From: Parietichytrium sp. I65-24A
Lineage: Eukaryota; Sar; Bigyra; Thraustochytrida; Thraustochytriidae
Reading direction: 5' to 3'
Length of the DNA: 64,000 nucleotides
Assembly: GCA_012862575.1 (NCBI GenBank)
Contig: BLSF01000028.1
Location: forward strand, 62,001 to 126,000
Positions within the stretch are counted from its first letter, which is position 1, and every line of letters starts with the position of its first letter. Below the pieces are notes generated by a model, which saw only the letters and a program-made list of their open reading frames with translations, searched no databases and was not told where the DNA came from. The translations under genes were made by a program, and so were the position numbers. Positions 20,107 through 28,315 of this stretch are shown here, in pieces.

Positions 20107-20709
20107 TCAAGGGTTGGCGTTCTTGTTGGACACGATGCCGCGGCCGCTATCGACACCAGCGTCTTCCATCAGATAGAGCCGCTGCCCAATCGCGCCGAGA
20201 GTGACAGCGAAGGCGCCGAATAAAAAGGGTTTTGCTTTCACGAAGGAACCAGAGCCGCCGCCCATGGAGACTAATATGTGAGCCAGTGGGGCGAACATGA
20301 TTGGTGCCAAGTAGAGTGCTTTGTCGTACGGGATACCCAACTTTTCCGCCACAGAGTCCTTGTGTTCCATCCTCAGCTCCTTTTCTGACCTCTTTTCGCT
20401 CGGAATTCTCTTTGGAATGGTTGACTCGATCATCGCCATCGAAAGCGCGGCAACTGCGGTCAGCCCTCCCAAGCCTGCGAAAACAAACGGGTTTGCTTTT
20501 CTCAAGTAAACAAGACCAAGGATCCCGATCGGTGCTACTTCAGCGACTGACATAATCGCTTTCTCGTCGTAGGTCTTGTACAACACCGCGCCAGATAAAC
20601 CAAACCCGGCGAGTCCAGCCGCGGACAGCTTGCTCGCGAGCCCCGGGGCCACGCTCGACATTTCGTTCAGTAACGGCCGCGCAGCACTGCCTACTGCTCT
20701 CCCGAGCAT
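20107..20709 (-). CDS. Small multispan membrane protein, possibly mitochondrial
   Basis: 200 residues from the ATG at 20709 (MLGRAVGSAARPLLNEM); the longer frame begins at a non-ATG codon. The first 17 residues are basic and hydrophobic without acids, as in a mitochondrial presequence. Hydrophobic segments lie at about 26-45, 55-70, 74-92, 132-150 and 160-178, suggesting four or five membrane spans. Between them is a charged loop (PKRIPSEKRSEKELRMEHKD). The C-terminus is polar. I do not recognise the family. Mitochondrial location is inference. Confidence 0.65.
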   Translation of the reverse strand: MLGRAVGSAARPLLNEMSSVAPGLASKLSAAGLAGFGLSGAVLYKTYDEKAIMSVAEVAPIGILGLVYLRKANPFVFAGLGGLTAVAALSMAMIESTIPKRIPSEKRSEKELRMEHKDSVAEKLGIPYDKALYLAPIMFAPLAHILVSMGGGSGSFVKAKPFLFGAFAVTLGAIGQRLYLMEDAGVDSGRGIVSNKNANP

Positions 20710-21346
20710 TCTGTCCCCCGCCAAAGCCCTCAATCCTCAATCCTCAATCGTGAACGCCGCAATTCTACGCACGAGTCCGAGGTTTCCGTGCTCTTCTTGT
20801 TCTTGCTTGCTATTTCTGCAACTTGCAAACGGGTTTTGCCAAGGCCTTTCAACTCTTCCAACCTCGCAACTTGCGGTACTAGTACCAGCAGTGGTACTGT
20901 ACACTGGCACTCACAGTCATACACTCACATTATCTCACATTCACTGTAAGGATGGACTTATCCACACCGCTTCGAATCACTGATTTTGATCAGTCTTCAC
21001 TGTCAGAACTCAGCTTTCAGAAGGTTTCGGAGACTGTGGTTTTGAGTTCTGTTCCGACTGAGAAATAAGAGTGAATGAATAGATTTGATACATGAACGAA
21101 CGGGTTGGTCCAGTTTTGAGGTTGAACTTGACTTGCGTCGTGTGCGGTTGGAGAGCACTGCATTCGCGACAAAGAGTTGGTTGAAAATGCGACTTGAACT
21201 ACTTTTCAAAAGCTTGGTATGTGCCCGGTTATTATGCCCGGAAAAAATGTGCCATGGTGTTCCATAAAGCGATCTGGAATGTTCCTAATGCTATTTTTGT
21301 TCTGACTAGCAAACACTTTGTCCACAGAGGAAATTGCAAAAAAGAA
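20710..21346. other. Spacer before the tRNA-Gly cluster
   Basis: Contains the perfect palindrome GGTACTAGTACC (20875-20886) upstream of the membrane-protein gene. No gene is supported. Confidence 0.5.
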
Positions 21347-21430
21347 TGCGTCGGCCGGGAATCGAACCCGGGGCCCAACGAAGCTACCTGATGTTGGCAA
21401 CGTCGGAGTTTGCCACTAACCTACCAACGC
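21347..21430 (-). tRNA. tRNA-Gly(GCC) with 13-nt intron, copy 1
   Basis: The minus strand folds as a tRNA. Acceptor GCGTTGG pairs with CCGACGC, discriminator A. The D stem is GGTT/AACT, the anticodon stem CGACG/CGTTG and the T arm CCGGG-TTCGATT-CCCGG. The loop TTGCCA...T puts GCC at 34-36. A 13-base intron (ACATCAGGTAGCT) sits between positions 37 and 38, the standard eukaryotic site. The mature tRNA is 71 nt plus CCA. A T-run ending transcription by Pol III follows at once. The TCACCAGCTG 5' flank is shared with copies 2 and 5. Confidence 0.93.
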
Positions 21431-22268
21431 CAGCTGGTGACCGCAGTCGTCGCTGACCACGGTTACTGTATTGCTAGCAAGTTTTGGAAACATGCAGGCA
21501 TGACAAGATATGACGAGACTCCGTTTGGAACACGGAGCCCTCGGAGCCCGCAGGAATGGGCACCGGCGTGCACTAATCCCTGCTCAAATCGCAGGAGTTA
21601 CCAGCCCGGTTGTCCAAAAATTCGAACTGTACATCGGAGAATGCAAAGTTACGTGGAGAAGGTTGCGCAGCACCGAGAGAGTTCGTCACAACGCATAGTG
21701 CCGTCTTGTGGATCATCACGGTAATACAAGCGCATCCGGGAACTGCAGACGCACGCGCTCCTGTTCTTGTGACAATTACGATGGAAAGAGGTGCCGAAGA
21801 GCGAAATATCGCTTCCTTGCAATGCATGCATCCTGGGAATGCTGGGGGGGTTCAAGACTCTGATAAACCGGCGATGAAAACGACTGAGTGTGTTTGCCAA
21901 AGTAAGGTTGCTCACATGACTTGTTCACTTGGCACATGGGCTGTTACAAGAGCAGCGCCGTTGAACCTTCAGCTCTCAAAGATGGTCCCAGAGAAGTAGA
22001 TCACTTTGCCTTGGGTTGTACGAACGTATTGTGTGTTACAATTGTGAACGAAGAGCCTGCGTGGGGGCAAACAATTTGCGTGAAATGAAGTGAGGAAAGA
22101 ACTTTTAAACACTTCATCAATAGTTTTTATTTTTTTACTCTCAAACCACATTCTACCAAAAGTATCTCAAGAAAAGGCTGCAAACCACGTCTCAGAAAGA
22201 GAGAAGGTTCCTGTCAAAAAAAGAACGAAAAAATGAATCTTTAGGTCTGAAAGAAAGCGCAAAAAGAA
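21431..22268. other. Spacer between tRNA-Gly copies 1 and 2
   Basis: No gene is supported. It includes a 46-base block (22172-22217) repeated in inverted orientation beyond copy 4. About 40 bases upstream of copy 1 (on its strand) resemble those upstream of copy 2. Confidence 0.5.
22172..22268 (-). repeat. tRNA-flank repeat, left copy
   Basis: On the minus strand, the roughly 100 bases downstream of tRNA copy 2 match those downstream of copy 4 (25805-25973), apart from a 55-base insertion in the latter. The most conserved block reads GAGACGTGGTTTGCAGCCTT. A shorter third copy follows tRNA copy 5. Confidence 0.85.
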
Positions 22269-22352
22269 TGCGTCGGCCGGGAATCGAACCCGGGGCCCAA
22301 CGAAGCTACCTAATGTTGGCAACGTCGGAGTTTGCCACTAACCTACCAACGC
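22269..22352 (-). tRNA. tRNA-Gly(GCC) with 13-nt intron, copy 2
   Basis: Identical to copy 1 in the mature sequence. The intron reads ACATTAGGTAGCT, the same as copy 5. A T-run terminator follows on the minus strand. Confidence 0.93.
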
Positions 22353-22435
22353 CAGCTGGTGACTACAAGAGTGGACGACCAGGGTTACAGTTAGTCCATT
22401 CTTACGGTTTAAAAAAACAGAGCAAACAAAAAAGT

Positions 22436-22518
22436 TGCGTCGGCCGGGAATCGAACCCGGGGCCCAACGAAGCTACCTATGTTGGCAACGTCGGAGTTTG
22501 CCACTAACCTACCAACGC
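22436..22518 (-). tRNA. tRNA-Gly(GCC) with 12-nt intron, copy 3
   Basis: Mature sequence identical to the other copies. The intron is one base shorter (ACATAGGTAGCT), as in copy 4. It is the tRNA nearest to the plus-strand F-box gene, with 305 bases between them. A T-run follows on the minus strand. Confidence 0.93.
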
Positions 22519-22823
22519 TTAGAAGTCAAGCTAAACCACTTGGATGCACACCCAGCTGAGACAAGTGCTCATACAGTTTGGGGTATGCATATGACATAAA
22601 CCAAAAGAAGAAAAATAAGCGCGGACAGGAGAGCGAGGACAAGCAACTGCGTTTTTTTAAAAAGAGATCTTGTTGGTTGATAAGATTGGACGGGCAAGTA
22701 TTGCTTGAGGGAGCTGGATACGCAGACGGTGGCATAGCCTGAGACTGGTCTACGCCATTCGGAGAGCGCAGGAGCGGATCTCGCCAAGCCAGGCGCGAAA
22801 AAGGGGTGAGTGAGCGAGGTAGT

Positions 22824-24326
22824 ATGAATAGTGTCTTCACTCAACCCGGTGGTACTGAGAGGGTTGCGCCAGCGAGTGAAGATGGGCCTGCGCACAAAAG
22901 AGTCTCTCGAACGCAGTCGCCAAGAGAATGCTCGTTCCTGATCACTTTTCCTCCTGAGATGCGAGTGGAAGTTGCAAAATTCCTTACTCCGTACGAAAGT
23001 TTTCAGCTCTCTTTGACCTGCAAGCAGTTTAGCTCGCTTTACAAGACCTGGTCAATGCCACGGCTACACAAGCGAGCAGAAGATTCCTTGCCGGAGACTG
23101 TTGGTGCATTGCAAATCGAGCTTGCTCTCGCTAAGATGTGTTTTTACTGTCACAGAAAGTGTCTCGGCTCATTTCAGAAGTCCTGCATGTATATGCATGT
23201 GCCATGTGCCTCGATAAATATGACATGTCGAGAGGACCGCAGCATTGTGTGGCGTTATGTGATGAAGTGTGACGCCAATTTACCAGTAAACATAGTGCCG
23301 ACACGAGTGTACGGCCAACGCACATACAAAATTCATTCGTGGAAGACCGGAATGATTCACCGAAAATATACTTTGGACGGTTTTATGGCAACCGAGAAAG
23401 GCTTGAATACTTTCTCGCATGTGTGGGCCACGTATATGGCCGATACACAACGTGCACCGGTGACGCAAGAGGATATTTTAGAGCGTTTGAAAGAGAAGGG
23501 GGAAGAAAACGCTCGAAAAATGGATATACAACGGAAGCGTAAACGAGAGGCACGCATACAGGGTAACAGACAATTGCTAGAGGGTTTCAAACCGTTCGGC
23601 ATCACGACTATCGGAAATTGCGAAATCTTCCTGAAGACCGACCTGTGTGACATTGATACGAGGGTTGGGTCGCAGGACCGGTATGCTTTCGGGCTGAGGA
23701 GACTCAAACCGCTGAAAGAAGTCATCATCCAACAACAGGGAAACTATCACAACTTTGTGGCCCGCCATCCTGTCGCGGTAAGAGCTGCTTGGGAAGCCAT
23801 AAGAATGTTTGTGCGTAGGCGCACTGGTTGTTATTTAGGCCTCGAAGTCACTGAGGGAGGTATTCCAAACGGAGTACGTTTGCCAATCGTAAAATTTGTA
23901 TCCTATATGGCGCAGACTGTCGGTCAAAGAATTACTGTTGCCATAAAAGCTCTGCAGACCATCTTCTGGCGAAGTTTCGCGTTGACCATGAACTTGCCTC
24001 CAGGGAAACGATTCGACGATTTAAACTTTTCTCTTGAGTTCAGCAACACTTACTGTCGACACAGCCCAGGGTGCTTCAGGATCCGGATGCTAAGATTTCC
24101 TTATTATTGCAATGGTGAATTCCTAAATGATGATCCTTATATGCCGCATAGATGCAGAACGTTGTGGATAGAATTATGGACGATGTCAAGACGAATTCCG
24201 AAACTTCGTGAAAAATTTGTCGACTGGAAACTGGTGTTCCAGAAGCATAAATGCCAACGCCATTTGTTACCACGAGTGAGGAGACGTGAACTTATAGGAA
24301 GAGAGCATGTTCACATGCAGAACTGA
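22824..24326 (+). CDS. F-box-like protein with CX2CX15HX2C motif
   Basis: 500 residues from the first ATG (MNSVFTQPG); the frame is open 18 bases further up from a GTG. Residues about 32-75 look like an F-box (FPPEMRVEVAKFLTPYESFQ onward, then SLTCKQF). Downstream comes CFYC, 15 residues, then HVPC: a C-x2-C-x15-H-x2-C candidate zinc site. A second motif FMATEKG and a charged helix (RLKEKGEENARKMD) follow. The C-terminal half is basic and unrecognised. F-box proteins recruit substrates to SCF ubiquitin ligases; the target is unknown. A shorter, diverged relative lies in inverted orientation at 24820-25491. Both are flanked by tRNA-Gly genes. Confidence 0.78.
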   Translation: MNSVFTQPGGTERVAPASEDGPAHKRVSRTQSPRECSFLITFPPEMRVEVAKFLTPYESFQLSLTCKQFSSLYKTWSMPRLHKRAEDSLPETVGALQIELALAKMCFYCHRKCLGSFQKSCMYMHVPCASINMTCREDRSIVWRYVMKCDANLPVNIVPTRVYGQRTYKIHSWKTGMIHRKYTLDGFMATEKGLNTFSHVWATYMADTQRAPVTQEDILERLKEKGEENARKMDIQRKRKREARIQGNRQLLEGFKPFGITTIGNCEIFLKTDLCDIDTRVGSQDRYAFGLRRLKPLKEVIIQQQGNYHNFVARHPVAVRAAWEAIRMFVRRRTGCYLGLEVTEGGIPNGVRLPIVKFVSYMAQTVGQRITVAIKALQTIFWRSFALTMNLPPGKRFDDLNFSLEFSNTYCRHSPGCFRIRMLRFPYYCNGEFLNDDPYMPHRCRTLWIELWTMSRRIPKLREKFVDWKLVFQKHKCQRHLLPRVRRRELIGREHVHMQN

Positions 24327-24819
24327 GTTTTGCAAGAACCCTTCATTCAGAAGAGGATTGAGACGTGTGGGACTTGAGCAAGGCTGGCATACTGCGGTGA
24401 CCTTTGCATCCGGAGACGATCGCGACGCAGACTGAAGCCAGGAAATAATAATTCTTGTTGTCTCCAGCGCAGAGATGCCCTCTCTGCCGCGACAGTCTTC
24501 TTTCAGTCGATTAATCGTAGTATTCGGTAGCTTGATTTGAACCTGTGAATGAATTTTTGAAGAAATCTGAAATGGGAATTTATTAACAGCAGAACAGATT
24601 TTTTAAGATTGTAATTCTCGAGAAGGAGCAAAAGCACATTGTTGTTGGCGATGCACGCCACTGAATTCTGCCGCAGGGAGAAGAGGTGAATATATACGAT
24701 GACATCAGTTTCTTCTCCGCTGTACATGTGGTTTGGTATATCTAAGTTTGTGCGCTAGGGATGGCACATGAACCGCGAGCCGCATTCCAAACAGCTTTGA
24801 TCTTTTCTCGAGCATTTCC
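24327..24819. other. Spacer between the two convergent F-box genes
   Basis: AT-richer, no gene supported. It lies at the centre of the mirrored tRNA/F-box arrangement. I saw no clear inverted repeat at the centre itself. Confidence 0.45.
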
Positions 24820-25491
24820 TTAAAACTCCGCGCCGAATTTTCTGTGGCGCTGGAGACTCAATTCAGCGCTTTCGTAGTAGGCGCTCGCCTTCCTCTCGGC
24901 GTCTCTCATAACTAGCTCATGAAGCCTCTTCCCTTTCTCTGAACTTGTGAGGCCCTGGAACGTCCTTCTCGACGGCAGGTGCCCGTTATCCGGATACCAG
25001 ACTTGAGACTGATACGCCCAACTCTCTCCCCATCGAAGGTTCCCGCCTTCATCTTCCAGCTTCATCACAGCTTCCCAGCAATCACCAAGAGACCAACACT
25101 GGATCAAATTGGGTCGAACACATTGTTTATGAGCATAGAGCCCTATTGGATGAAAATTGTCCCTCATGTCCCGCAAACACAAACTGCAGATCTTTAGACT
25201 TGCACACTCAACTTGAATAGCGCCTACAAACCTGCACCGAGCGAGGCTGCGCCTAGCCTTCACATGCATGTGTGGCAAAGTGAAGAATCTGTAGCAGGGA
25301 ATCAGTAGCTTGCAAGACACCGACAGTCTGAAGCTATCGATGGGCGACAAGAATTTACATAAGAAACCATGCACTTTGTGTATCACGGCAGCAGCGTTTG
25401 TGGCCTTCACTGTTTTGCTTCCGCAGCAACACCGCGAGTCACTGTGTGGCTGTCTTTTACTCCTCTTCGCGGGCGCTTCCAGATCGTCCAT
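24820..25491 (-). CDS. Short F-box-like protein, relative of the neighbouring gene
   Basis: 223 residues from ATG. The F-box-like part (residues about 35-85) reads HGFLCKFLSPIDSFRLSVSC, aligning with KFLTPYESFQLSLTC of the 500-residue neighbour. GAIQVECASLKIC aligns with GALQIELALAKMC. The CX2CX15HX2C site (CSLC ... HKQC) has exactly the same spacing. TSSEKG matches ATEKG. It ends after the region equal to residue 210 or so of the neighbour, so it lacks the C-terminal half. It may be a natural short member or a truncated copy. No stop interrupts what remains, which suggests it is still a gene. Confidence 0.7.
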   Translation of the reverse strand: MDDLEAPAKRSKRQPHSDSRCCCGSKTVKATNAAAVIHKVHGFLCKFLSPIDSFRLSVSCKLLIPCYRFFTLPHMHVKARRSLARCRFVGAIQVECASLKICSLCLRDMRDNFHPIGLYAHKQCVRPNLIQCWSLGDCWEAVMKLEDEGGNLRWGESWAYQSQVWYPDNGHLPSRRTFQGLTSSEKGKRLHELVMRDAERKASAYYESAELSLQRHRKFGAEF

Positions 25492-25721
25492 TTCAAGGCT
25501 CGAGTGGCTCTAGCCTTTGTGCGCTTGCGACAGCAGCGAAGCCTGGAAATCTGCTCTACCGAAAAGCGGCCGCGTCTTCTTCCTCTCCTCTTTCGAACTC
25601 ATCAACCTTGAAAACACACTCTCGTCGACCTCCGTCTCAAAACACACTTTGAACAATTTAATTTCTGATGGCAGTATGAAGACCAAGGCATCCTTTCCAG
25701 TCACCAAATGGTAAAGACGAT

Positions 25722-25804
25722 GCGTTGGTAGGTTAGTGGCAAACTCCGACGTTGCCAACATAGGTAGCTTCGTTGGGCCCCGGGTTCGATTCCCGGCCGA
25801 CGCA
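25722..25804 (+). tRNA. tRNA-Gly(GCC) with 12-nt intron, copy 4
   Basis: Same mature sequence and same 12-nt intron as copy 3, on the opposite strand. A TTTTT terminator follows after ATTC. It mirrors copy 3 across the F-box pair. Confidence 0.93.
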
Positions 25805-25847
25805 TTCTTTTTGCACTTTCTTTCAGACCTCAAAATTCTTTTTTTCA

Positions 25848-25902
25848 CCCCACCTTCCGATAGGGTTTGTTTACGCTGTCACTCGTGGCTTGTCACTTGT
25901 CA
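25848..25902. repeat. Insertion of the 43-bp CCCCACCTTCCG element
   Basis: About 55 bases break the flank repeat shared with the left side of the cluster. The first 43 match both arms of the inverted pair at 40605-40743. TCA lies on both sides (25845-25847 and 25900-25902), which may be a 3-bp target-site duplication. Confidence 0.7.
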
Positions 25903-25973
25903 TTTTTTTGTTCTTTTGTTTGGTTGACAGGAACCTTTTCTCTTTCTGAGACGTGGTTTGCAGCCTTTTGTTA
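25903..25973 (+). repeat. tRNA-flank repeat, right copy
   Basis: Continuation, after the inserted element, of the block also found at 22172-22268 in inverted orientation. A diverged third copy is at 26385-26414. Confidence 0.8.
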
Positions 25974-26248
25974 AAACTATAATTTTGCTAGCAGCATGTT
26001 GGCGATTGAGCTGCCATAGGGGCAAACGCAATGAATAAGCCCCTGCCGTCGTCCACGTTCTTGAGCAAAAGAAGATTGCAAAGGGCAGCGCAGTTGGGTT
26101 TGTAAACAAATGACGAACCGAAGCCACATTTTGGGAGCTAGAAGTTCTGTTCTGAATTCTGAACCTGAAAGAAATCGTTGAGGATTAGAAAGAAATCGGT
26201 TCTGAGAAAACGTGTAAATGGGGCTCAGTTAACCAACCTCACCAGCTG

Positions 26249-26332
26249 GCGTTGGTAGGTTAGTGGCAAACTCCGACGTTGCCAACATTAGGTAGCTTCG
26301 TTGGGCCCCGGGTTCGATTCCCGGCCGACGCA
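26249..26332 (+). tRNA. tRNA-Gly(GCC) with 13-nt intron, copy 5
   Basis: Same mature sequence; intron ACATTAGGTAGCT as in copy 2. The 5' flank TCACCAGCTG is shared with copies 1 and 2. A TTTTT terminator follows. It mirrors copy 2 across the F-box pair. Confidence 0.93.
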
Positions 26333-26418
26333 TTCTTTTTGCGGGATTCGTTTTGCGATATTTGTTTACAGAATTCAGGAAACTCTTTCTGAACCGTGGT
26401 TTGCAACCTTTTGTGATA

Positions 26419-26435
26419 GATTCCTGGCCGACGCA
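26419..26435 (+). pseudogene. 3' fragment of a sixth tRNA-Gly
   Basis: GATTCCTGGCCGACGCA matches the T-loop end, T-stem strand, acceptor strand and discriminator of the five intact genes with one change. It directly follows a copy of the flank repeat (26385-26414). The rest of the tRNA is absent. Too short to be functional. Confidence 0.6.
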
Positions 26436-26799
26436 TCTTTGTTACTTGGAAAACGCAAATAGAACACTGCGATGGTCTGTATTTTGCCGCGCTGCATTGT
26501 CAGCCAACATTGTAGAACTTCAAGAAAAGGAACAAAATTGCTGTTCTGCAAAATCTCAAACTCAACACCGGAGTTTGAAACCTTGCACGAAGAATGAATT
26601 CCTCTTGACGATTCAAGACCGATCAAATGACCATATGGAAGAAAAGACACGTGAGTAGGGCAAAGGCAAATAATTTGACGTTTAAAAGTACACAGTGGCA
26701 AAAGCTGGGGGAGGAGATAATGATCAGTCAACAGAGCAGAGCAGAAAATACAGAGCACGAGAAGAGAATGGGTGACACAAGAGGCAAGATCAGAAAGAG
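26436..26799. other. Spacer, nothing supported
   Basis: 3' flank of the AP2 gene; no gene or clear repeat. Confidence 0.4.
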
Positions 26800-27855
26800 T
26801 TACTTCCTGTCTGCCTTGGACCTTTCAGCTGAGGCCTCGCGCTTTGGTTTTGATTTAGTGTCGTCAGCGTCGTCAGACTCTTGGGCTTTTCCAGTTTCAC
26901 CTTCTGGGCCGTCGTCGTTCACAGTGCTGATGTCGTCGGATGGGGAGGATGCCACAGGTTCAGCTCCTTCGTCCTGCATCTCCTGCTGCTTTTGCTTGAT
27001 GGCGTTCGCAGCTTCTTCTTCGGAGAAGAAGGTACCGAGGTACTGGACACGAGCAAGTTTAGGAACCCAGACGCGGGCAATCCACTTGCGATCGCGCTTG
27101 TGCCAGGTGACACCCTTGTACTTGGAAGTAAATTCTGCCTTCTTCTTCTTCTTGTTCTGCAAGCCAAGAAACATGGCATCTTCTGAACTGCGGTCGCGCT
27201 TTCCAAGCACTGCGAACTGAGCAGGAGACATCTGAAGGCCATGTTGAGCGAGCATCTGTTGCTGTGCGAATACAGGCATAAGATTGTTTGGGAGGAATGA
27301 AGCAGGAGCGGCCACAGTCTGCATTCCAGGGAAAGCTCCCCAGGCAGAGGGTGCAGCTTGGTGAAACTGCTTCACCATATTGTCGCCAGTCTGCATAACC
27401 TGAGGAAAAGAGGCGTGTGCAATCGCGTTCTGCGGCTGCACCTGTCCGGGAGCAGGCATCAAGAGCATTCCGTTAGGAGAGATCACCTGCTGTTGTGGAG
27501 CCATGGGGGACTGCATAGCCATGTGAACACCATTGGAGGGTTGCTGTGGCGTGGAAAATGTGTTTTGTGGCATGTTGGTCGGGCTTGGGATCTGTGCTGG
27601 GGAGACCTGTCCACTCTGGAGCATGAGCTGAGACAGGAGCTGGTGCTGAGTCATCTGATTACCTTGCGCAGGCATCTGCATGCCGTTCATGTTTGCGTTG
27701 ACGAGCATGGAGGGGTAGTTGACTCCTTGCTGTTGCGCGCCGCTTCCGATTTTAAAGTTGGAGAAGTCCATGTCCTGTGGCGCTTGGCCAAACATGCCAT
27801 TGCTGCTCAGGAGCATGTTTTGTGGGATCGCGTTGTTGCTCAACATGATGGTCAT
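26800..27855 (-). CDS. AP2/ERF-domain transcription factor
   Basis: 351 residues from the ATG at 27855 (MTIMLSNNA); the frame continues upstream but that part looks like leader. Residues 1-225 are Gln/Met/Asn/Pro-rich, typical of an activation region. A basic run NKKKKK (about 233-238) is a likely nuclear signal. The single AP2 domain spans about 243-295 with YKGVTWHKRDRKWIARVW and QYLGTFFSEEEAANAI, which keep the DNA-contacting Arg/Trp pattern and the YLGTF/ A-A-x-A-I core. The C-terminus is acidic, then basic. A single-AP2 factor outside plants is expected in several protist groups. The target genes are unknown. Confidence 0.88.
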   Translation of the reverse strand: MTIMLSNNAIPQNMLLSSNGMFGQAPQDMDFSNFKIGSGAQQQGVNYPSMLVNANMNGMQMPAQGNQMTQHQLLSQLMLQSGQVSPAQIPSPTNMPQNTFSTPQQPSNGVHMAMQSPMAPQQQVISPNGMLLMPAPGQVQPQNAIAHASFPQVMQTGDNMVKQFHQAAPSAWGAFPGMQTVAAPASFLPNNLMPVFAQQQMLAQHGLQMSPAQFAVLGKRDRSSEDAMFLGLQNKKKKKAEFTSKYKGVTWHKRDRKWIARVWVPKLARVQYLGTFFSEEEAANAIKQKQQEMQDEGAEPVASSPSDDISTVNDDGPEGETGKAQESDDADDTKSKPKREASAERSKADRK

Positions 27856-28192
27856 TTTGTTCGCTAAAGTTGGTGCGGCGTTGCAGGTCAGTGGAGCACG
27901 CACGATTCGGGTCTTGCCTAAGTTTGGGGATTGCACTGCAACTCTGACCAGCCAGCTGGAAGCTTCAGACACTGTGGTCGAGTATTGTGTTTGTTGTTTC
28001 ACCAAGGCCCAATTGCGGGTTTGTATATCCTGTTGGGGTAAGACCCGGTACAGGCACACCACTTATGAGTTGCACAAAGACACTTGCAAGGAAGGCCATT
28101 GGGAATACGCTGCGCGTGGTTACTTCCTCTCCCTCACATTGCTTCTCCTCTAGAAAATGTTGACTCCAGCTCCTCCCTCTGCTCACAGTGCT

Positions 28193-28315
28193 TCCCCTCT
28201 CTCTTTCTCTTTCTTTCTTTCTTACTCTCCCTCTCCCTCTCTATCTACCCCATTCATTCCTCTCTCTATTCTCTCTCTTCTTCTTCCTCTTTCTCTAGCC
28301 CGCACTCTCTCACAC
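28193..28315. repeat. CT-rich tract upstream of the AP2 gene
   Basis: Runs of CTCTCT, CTTTC and CCCTCT; on the AP2 sense strand this is a GA tract 340-460 bases upstream of the ATG. Confidence 0.8.
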
